Shown here piece after piece: positions 21,283 through 23,664 of a DNA stretch of 23,664 nt. The stretch comes from a virus. The position numbers and the translations under genes were made by a program. Below the pieces are notes generated by a model that saw only the letters and a program-made list of their open reading frames with translations, searched no databases and was not told the origin of the DNA. Within the stretch, counting starts at the first letter, position 1, and each line of letters begins with the position of its first letter. Location: IMG/VR virus record IMGVR_UViG_3300035698_007386, positions 1 to 23,664 of that record, one strand, 5' to 3'.

Positions 21283-21291
21283 TGTGGATAA
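21283..21291 (-). promoter_or_regulatory. Perfect DnaA-box sequence beside the HTH promoter
   Basis: The minus strand carries TTATCCACA, the exact consensus DnaA box, one base upstream of the -35 at 21281-21276. A one-mismatch version (CTATCCACA) occurs on the plus strand near 17886-17894. A single box does not make an origin; it may be a regulatory site or chance. Confidence 0.35.
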
Positions 21292-21293
21292 GT

Positions 21294-21359
21294 TTAATCT
21301 TTATGCCTACTATTGTTCCAGATGTGAATTAAAACTACAATCCATAAAAAATAGTCCAT
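21294..21359 (-). CDS. Possible tiny membrane peptide, 21 aa
   Basis: ATG 21359 has the common ATAATATG context and opens a 21-codon frame, MDYFLWIVVLIHIWNNSRHK followed by Asp and TAA. It is hydrophobic in its first half. The start context and fit between neighbours support it, but its size makes it uncertain. Confidence 0.4.
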   Translation of the reverse strand: MDYFLWIVVLIHIWNNSRHKD

Positions 21360-21389
21360 ATTATTTTAAACTACTAATATTAAACTCGC

Positions 21390-21695
21390 TTAACTTTTTC
21401 TCGCCACAATATAAATCTCTTTCAATCCTAACCCTCCTAATCCCTCAAAATCTTCTAACTCCTCTAAGGAGAAATCGCCCAATTCGTCACAATGGTCGCC
21501 GAAGATACTTACATATCCGAAGAATATCTTATCTATTGGGTCATACTCGGTAGCATACCACGTACCTGCGCCAGTGGGATTGAAGAACTTTGCTATTACA
21601 ATGGCCTCTTTACCCTTACCATCTTAATTACCTACTTCTGCAAAACGCTTTTCTAACTCTTTTGTTATAGATACTATTTTTTGTTTAATTGTCAT
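21390..21695 (-). pseudogene. DUF2958-like gene with an internal in-frame TAA
   Basis: Reading from ATG 21695 in one frame gives MTIKQKIVSITKELEKRFAE, then VGN, a TAA (21626-21624), and then DGKGKEAIVIAKFFNPTGAG, TWYATEYDPIDKIFFGYVSI, DELGDFSLEELEDFEGLGGL and LKEIYIVARKS to TAA 21390. The whole 306-base span stays in frame, and the downstream part has no ATG of its own. The sequence matches the DUF2958 pattern ('LTKEL..R.p..gsQdGKG.EaIV.AKFF.P.gawTWYaTEydp'), where the position of the TAA is usually a polar residue such as Gln. A single C-to-T change at CAA would explain it. It could be a true nonsense mutation, a sequencing error or stop readthrough. Confidence 0.75.
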
Positions 21696-21736
21696 ATTAT
21701 TTTACTCTTAGTACCACTTCCCCGTTTTTCTATACC

Positions 21737-21787
21737 CCTTATGAGCAGTATAGGTTTCGCGAAAGAAGCAGTACGAAGAGCATAAGG
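21737..21787 (-). promoter_or_regulatory. Structured leader between two small genes
   Basis: After TAA 21788 the minus strand has CCTTATG (21787-21781) and its complement CATAAGG (21743-21737) as an outer stem. Between them lies the perfect palindrome TTTCGCGAAA (21764-21755). A competing pair, CTATAC (21751-21746) with GTATAG just downstream of the outer stem (21734-21729), cannot form together with the outer stem. The element forms the leader of the DUF2958-like gene and looks like an operator or RNA switch, or a processing site. Confidence 0.4.
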
Positions 21788-21901
21788 TTATTTTTTATTT
21801 TTTTCTACTTTTATTAATTCTCTTAACAACACTTCTTCGGCTGTTTCATATCTCCATATCTCTCTGCCATCTTCTGTGTAAGCATTAACTATCTTTTTCA
21901 T
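21788..21901 (-). CDS. Small helical protein, 37 aa
   Basis: The frame from ATG 21901 to TAA 21788 encodes MKKIVNAYTEDGREIWRYET, then AEEVLLRELIKVEKNKK. The start overlaps the upstream stop (ATGA), which supports translation. It has a short beta-like start and one helix. Function is unknown. Confidence 0.6.
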   Translation of the reverse strand: MKKIVNAYTEDGREIWRYETAEEVLLRELIKVEKNKK

Positions 21902-22023
21902 AATGTTGCCTCACCAAAAGCAAGTAAGAAGAAAGCACCGATTCCTAATATTAAATACAATATTATTTTGTTGCGTTCTTGCCTTGCTTTATGTTTGGCT
22001 ATTAAGTTATTGATGTTTGCCAT
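21898..22023 (-). CDS. Small single-pass membrane protein, 41 aa
   Basis: ATG 22023 (context AAATAATATG) opens a 41-aa frame: a basic cytoplasmic N-terminus (MANINNLIAKHKARQERNK) and a membrane helix (IILYLILGIGAFFLLAFGE). The TGA stop overlaps the next start. Its size and topology are compatible with a small holin-like or inner-membrane protein, but no lysis partner is adjacent, so function is left open. Confidence 0.6.
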   Translation of the reverse strand: MANINNLIAKHKARQERNKIILYLILGIGAFFLLAFGEATL

Positions 22024-22199
22024 ATTATTTTATTTACTAATAAATTATAAGCTCCCGCTCCAGCTCCTGCTCCCGCTCCAGCTCCTGCTCCAGCTCCCGC
22101 TCCTGCTCCTGCTCCAGCTCCTGCTCCTGCTCCTGCTCCAGCTCCCGCTCCAGCTCCAGCTCCTGCTCCAGCTCCTGCTCCAGCTCCCGCTCCTGCCAT
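22002..22199 (-). CDS. Poly(Gly-Ala) repeat protein, 65 aa
   Basis: ATG 22199 (context AATTATATGG) opens a 65-aa frame: Met, 24 Ala-Gly dipeptides plus one Ala, then the tail YNLLVNKIIWQTSIT. It follows the stop of the 113-aa gene by 21 bp and overlaps the next gene by 22 bases. Only the third base of Ala codons varies (GCA, GCT, GCG); Gly is always GGA. This fits selection on a Gly-Ala chain with AT-rich codon choice. A second frame gives a Glu-Leu/Gln/Arg chain, but it would require GAG at every Glu and starts inside the upstream gene. Gly-Ala repeats make silk-like sheets and can hinder ATP-dependent proteases in other systems. The role here is unknown. Confidence 0.55.
   Translation of the reverse strand: MAGAGAGAGAGAGAGAGAGAGAGAGAGAGAGAGAGAGAGAGAGAGAGAGAYNLLVNKIIWQTSIT
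22051..22194. repeat. Tandem hexanucleotide repeat, 24 units
   Basis: There are twenty-four consecutive GCTCCN units on the plus strand (N = C, A or T, never G), read as NGGAGC on the minus strand. One position varies irregularly; the other five are invariant. At about 70% GC it is a sharp compositional island in an otherwise AT-rich window. Confidence 0.95.
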
Positions 22200-22220
22200 A
22201 TAATTCTAAATATATAAAAT

Positions 22221-22562
22221 TCATTTTTGTTCTTTTGGTAATTTATGTGTCCAAGGGAAAGCATCTGTAATAGCATTCATATTTACAAAAGCATCGCCTA
22301 CTGGTTCTACTTCGTCTAAAGTTCCATCTTTAATAGCTTGCATAAATCTTCCTGAATCTGCTACCCAAGAAGCTTCTTTAAGAACCATAAAATTACCAAC
22401 TAATTTTTCTATTTTGCCTACCAAATGATAAGTTACTGTTCTTATATACAACTTTTTACCTACAAAATCCTCTAATTGAGAAACATCAAATTTCTCATCT
22501 TCACCTAATTGGTCTTTGATTAATTCAAATGTTTCGTCTGATACGTTTATTGTTTTTGACAT
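22221..22562 (-). CDS. Conserved-type phage protein, 113 aa
   Basis: The product reads MSKTINVSDETFELIKDQLG, then DFVGKKLYIRTVTYHLVGKI, ASWVADSGRFMQAIKDGTLD, EVEPVGDAFVNMNAITDA and PWTHKLPKEQK. The core 'GkklyiRTVTyh.vGki' followed by 'asWvADsGRFmqA...VEP' and a final 'LPkEQK' is one I associate with small phage proteins of unknown function. The N-terminus may be a short DNA-binding or helical segment. It is directly upstream of the poly(Gly-Ala) gene, with 21 bp between. The start at 22562 overlaps the 3' end of the CPKC-containing small gene. Confidence 0.65.
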   Translation of the reverse strand: MSKTINVSDETFELIKDQLGEDEKFDVSQLEDFVGKKLYIRTVTYHLVGKIEKLVGNFMVLKEASWVADSGRFMQAIKDGTLDEVEPVGDAFVNMNAITDAFPWTHKLPKEQK

Positions 22563-22717
22563 AATTTTGTTTTATTTATTTTAATATTCCCTTTTTCCTG
22601 CTCACCGACCAGCTTTATATTGAGCAAGCGTCTGTAATTTTTCATTATTTCTGCTTCTGACTTTTGTATTGCTTTTAAGCATTTAGGGCAAAGCAGTTCT
22701 CGTGTTTCTTTGTTCAT
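22547..22717 (-). CDS. Small CPKC-containing protein with a leaderless promoter, 56 aa
   Basis: The frame from ATG 22717 to TAA 22547 encodes 56 aa beginning MNKETRELLCPKCLKAIQKS, then helical and basic residues, and ending with KINKTKLCQKQ. One CxxC pair and a later Cys could bind metal. The start lies seven bases after the -10 box of the promoter at 22724-22752, so its mRNA should start at or near the ATG. The last 16 bases overlap the next gene. Confidence 0.55.
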   Translation of the reverse strand: MNKETRELLCPKCLKAIQKSEAEIMKNYRRLLNIKLVGEQEKGNIKINKTKLCQKQ

Positions 22718-22723
22718 AATCTT

Positions 22724-22752
22724 AGTATAATTTATGTAAGCCTACTTGTCAA
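22724..22752 (-). promoter_or_regulatory. Near-consensus sigma70 promoter for the accessory block
   Basis: The minus strand reads TTGACA (22752-22747), a 17-nt spacer and TATACT (22729-22724). The -35 lies inside the last codons of the 130-aa gene. Six bases separate the -10 from ATG 22717, so transcription would begin at the start codon (leaderless). Confidence 0.7.
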
Positions 22753-23134
22753 TAGGCAAAGTGTCAATTTTATGCACAGGGTCTTTTTCTTTATAATACT
22801 CAATAAAACTCTGTGATTCTTTTGAAGGCCAGTCTATATGAATTCCAATCTTTGCTGTGTTTCTATTTGTTTCTTCATACATACTCATACATTCTTTTGT
22901 AGTCCATTGAGTTGTGCTTTTCTTTTCATACTTTGCTTTTCCTAATTGACGCATTACTGACTTAACAGTTTCTGGAGAGTTTTCAATCTCATCCATAGCT
23001 CCTAAAAACTTCCTATAAGTTATTCCAGCCTCGTTTAGTTTGTCTGATAGTTGTGTGCAGTATAAATGCAAACTTTTATTTTGAAGTGCTGTTCTTAACC
23101 TTTCTTCTTGTTGTGCTGTTCGTTGCTCAGTCAT
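22742..23134 (-). CDS. Phage protein of unknown function, 130 aa
   Basis: The 130-aa product reads MTEQRTAQQEERLRTALQNK, then SLHLYCTQLSDKLNEAGITY and TTKECMSMYEETNRNTAKIG, ending with HIDWPSKESQSFIEYYKEKD. The 'QNKSLHLYc..LsdkLNeAGi' start, followed by 'sTTqwTTKE...YEe.NR..a..GIHI.WPS', resembles hypothetical proteins in phage recombination or replication regions, some annotated NinB-like. I do not assign that activity. It is helical with no zinc or catalytic motif. The final codons contain the -35 of the next promoter. Confidence 0.65.
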   Translation of the reverse strand: MTEQRTAQQEERLRTALQNKSLHLYCTQLSDKLNEAGITYRKFLGAMDEIENSPETVKSVMRQLGKAKYEKKSTTQWTTKECMSMYEETNRNTAKIGIHIDWPSKESQSFIEYYKEKDPVHKIDTLPIDK

Positions 23135-23146
23135 TTTTTGCCGAAT

Positions 23147-23461
23147 TTATTTAATCTTTACTCTTCTGGCTCTAAACATTGTTCTTATGGGTTCTGGTAA
23201 TTTAACTACCTCAAACGAACCTCTTTTTTTGTCTTTTTCTACAAAAGTATTAAATTGCATTTCGTGAACTAACCCACAATCACAACACTTAAATAAATAA
23301 CTTTTTTGAGTAGGATATACCCAATCACTCCAACCACCTCTACCTGCTTTATACTTTTTAATCTTTAATTTATGTGTTTTACCCTCATAACAAGAACCAC
23401 CGCCATTATCATACCAAGTTTTTTTACTCATACCACATATAACACATTTCTCTTTTTCCAT
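23147..23461 (-). CDS. Zinc-ribbon-like phage protein, 104 aa
   Basis: The product has two Cys pairs: CVICGMSKK (6-14) near the start and KCCDCGLVHEMQFN (about 58-71) in the middle, with a Gly-rich link between. The 'CCDCGLVHemqF...V.fRARR' pattern is one I recall from small phage proteins of unknown function. A metal-binding, possibly nucleic-acid-binding protein is inferred. Start 23461 is preceded by AAAAGG, one of the few starts here with a weak purine-rich signal. Confidence 0.6.
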   Translation of the reverse strand: MEKEKCVICGMSKKTWYDNGGGSCYEGKTHKLKIKKYKAGRGGWSDWVYPTQKSYLFKCCDCGLVHEMQFNTFVEKDKKRGSFEVVKLPEPIRTMFRARRVKIK

Positions 23462-23467
23462 ACCTTT

Positions 23468-23629
23468 TTATTTAAACCAACTAAAATATACTTTACCTGT
23501 TAGACAGTCCATATCCCAACCCTTTATTATTCCCCATTTATATAATTTCATTCCAATTCTTAACCTCAAATATTGAAATATATTAGGTTTTTTTATGTCT
23601 TTTATTTTTTCTTTTATTGGTTCATTCAT
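23468..23629 (-). CDS. Small basic protein, 53 aa
   Basis: The frame from ATG 23629 to TAA 23468 encodes MNEPIKEKIKDIKKPNIFQY, then LRLRIGMKLYKWGIIKGWDM and DCLTGKVYFSWFK. It is basic, with three Trp residues in the second half. It is the first gene on the right of the window, and its promoter is probably outside. Function is unknown. Confidence 0.55.
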   Translation of the reverse strand: MNEPIKEKIKDIKKPNIFQYLRLRIGMKLYKWGIIKGWDMDCLTGKVYFSWFK

Positions 23630-23664
23630 AGTTTCTTTTATTTAATAATAGTATCTACTTTTAA

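Noticed and set aside
21137-21553. Plus-strand open frame of 138 codons
   Set aside because: It runs antisense across the HTH gene, the promoter and the DUF2958-like gene; the minus-strand content is recognisable and this is not.
22037-22276. Minus-strand frame giving a Glu-Leu/Gln/Arg alternating chain through the hexamer repeat
   Set aside because: Its start lies inside the 113-aa gene and it requires GAG for every Glu in an AT-rich genome. The Gly-Ala frame explains the wobble variation better, though this frame is not fully excluded.
1-23664. Alternative genetic code (TAA, TAG or TGA reassigned)
   Set aside because: All three stops end intact, well-packed genes. The single internal TAA at 21624-21626 is isolated, so a code change is not supported.
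1-23664. tRNA genes, CRISPR arrays, integrase or att sites
   Set aside because: No cloverleaf, no direct-repeat/spacer pattern and no recombinase gene were seen in the window.

Overview
The window is a 23.7-kb piece of an AT-rich tailed-phage genome (class Caudoviricetes). Every gene I can support reads on the minus strand, so transcription runs from position 23664 towards 1. HK97-type capsid, portal, scaffold, terminase and tail genes identify it as a virus. The host is not evident. The standard bacterial code applies: TAA, TAG and TGA all end intact genes. Four promoters have recognisable sigma70 -35/-10 boxes and a fifth is weaker. Most start codons lack a Shine-Dalgarno sequence; eleven share the context ATAATATG. 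The window enters a tail-fibre-like gene on the left and stops just upstream of a small gene on the right.

Layout in transcription order (right to left). Positions 23629-21788 hold small accessory genes: zinc-ribbon and membrane proteins, a poly(Gly-Ala) ORF made of 24 GGAGCN hexamers, and a DUF2958-type gene split by an in-frame TAA. Positions 21359-17231 hold a recombination and DNA-processing block: a small HTH protein, a PD-(D/E)XK nuclease, a protein with an SSB-like acidic tail, a compact C5-cytosine methyltransferase, an HNH nuclease and a RusA resolvase. A consensus promoter at 17205-17234 starts the chaperonin block (17177-14809): two small genes, a full GroEL, a 71-aa protein and a GroES. 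Positions 14807-13548 carry two paralogous endonuclease-VII-type HNH genes around a small Cys-rich gene, followed by a coding-like fragment with no start. A 122-aa gene flanked by 11-bp inverted repeats comes next.

The packaging and head block (13096-4337) runs: TerS-like, TerL, frameshifted zinc-ribbon gene, portal, six tiny Lys-rich genes, scaffold, major capsid protein, beta-helix protein and a probable decoration protein. A free-standing HNH homing-type endonuclease (3722-4270) with its own promoter and terminator separates this from the tail block (3590-1). The tail block has its own consensus promoter.

The most unusual signals are: an identical 14-bp sequence (TAATATTCCCATAG) fused to the stop codon of three different genes; the poly(Gly-Ala) ORF; two probably broken or recoded genes (an internal TAA in the DUF2958-like gene and an A10-tract frameshift in the zinc-ribbon gene); a promoter/hairpin arrangement before the HNH gene resembling T4 I-TevI control; and promoters placed so that two transcripts would be leaderless. 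All assignments come from reading motifs by eye. No database or folding program was run.
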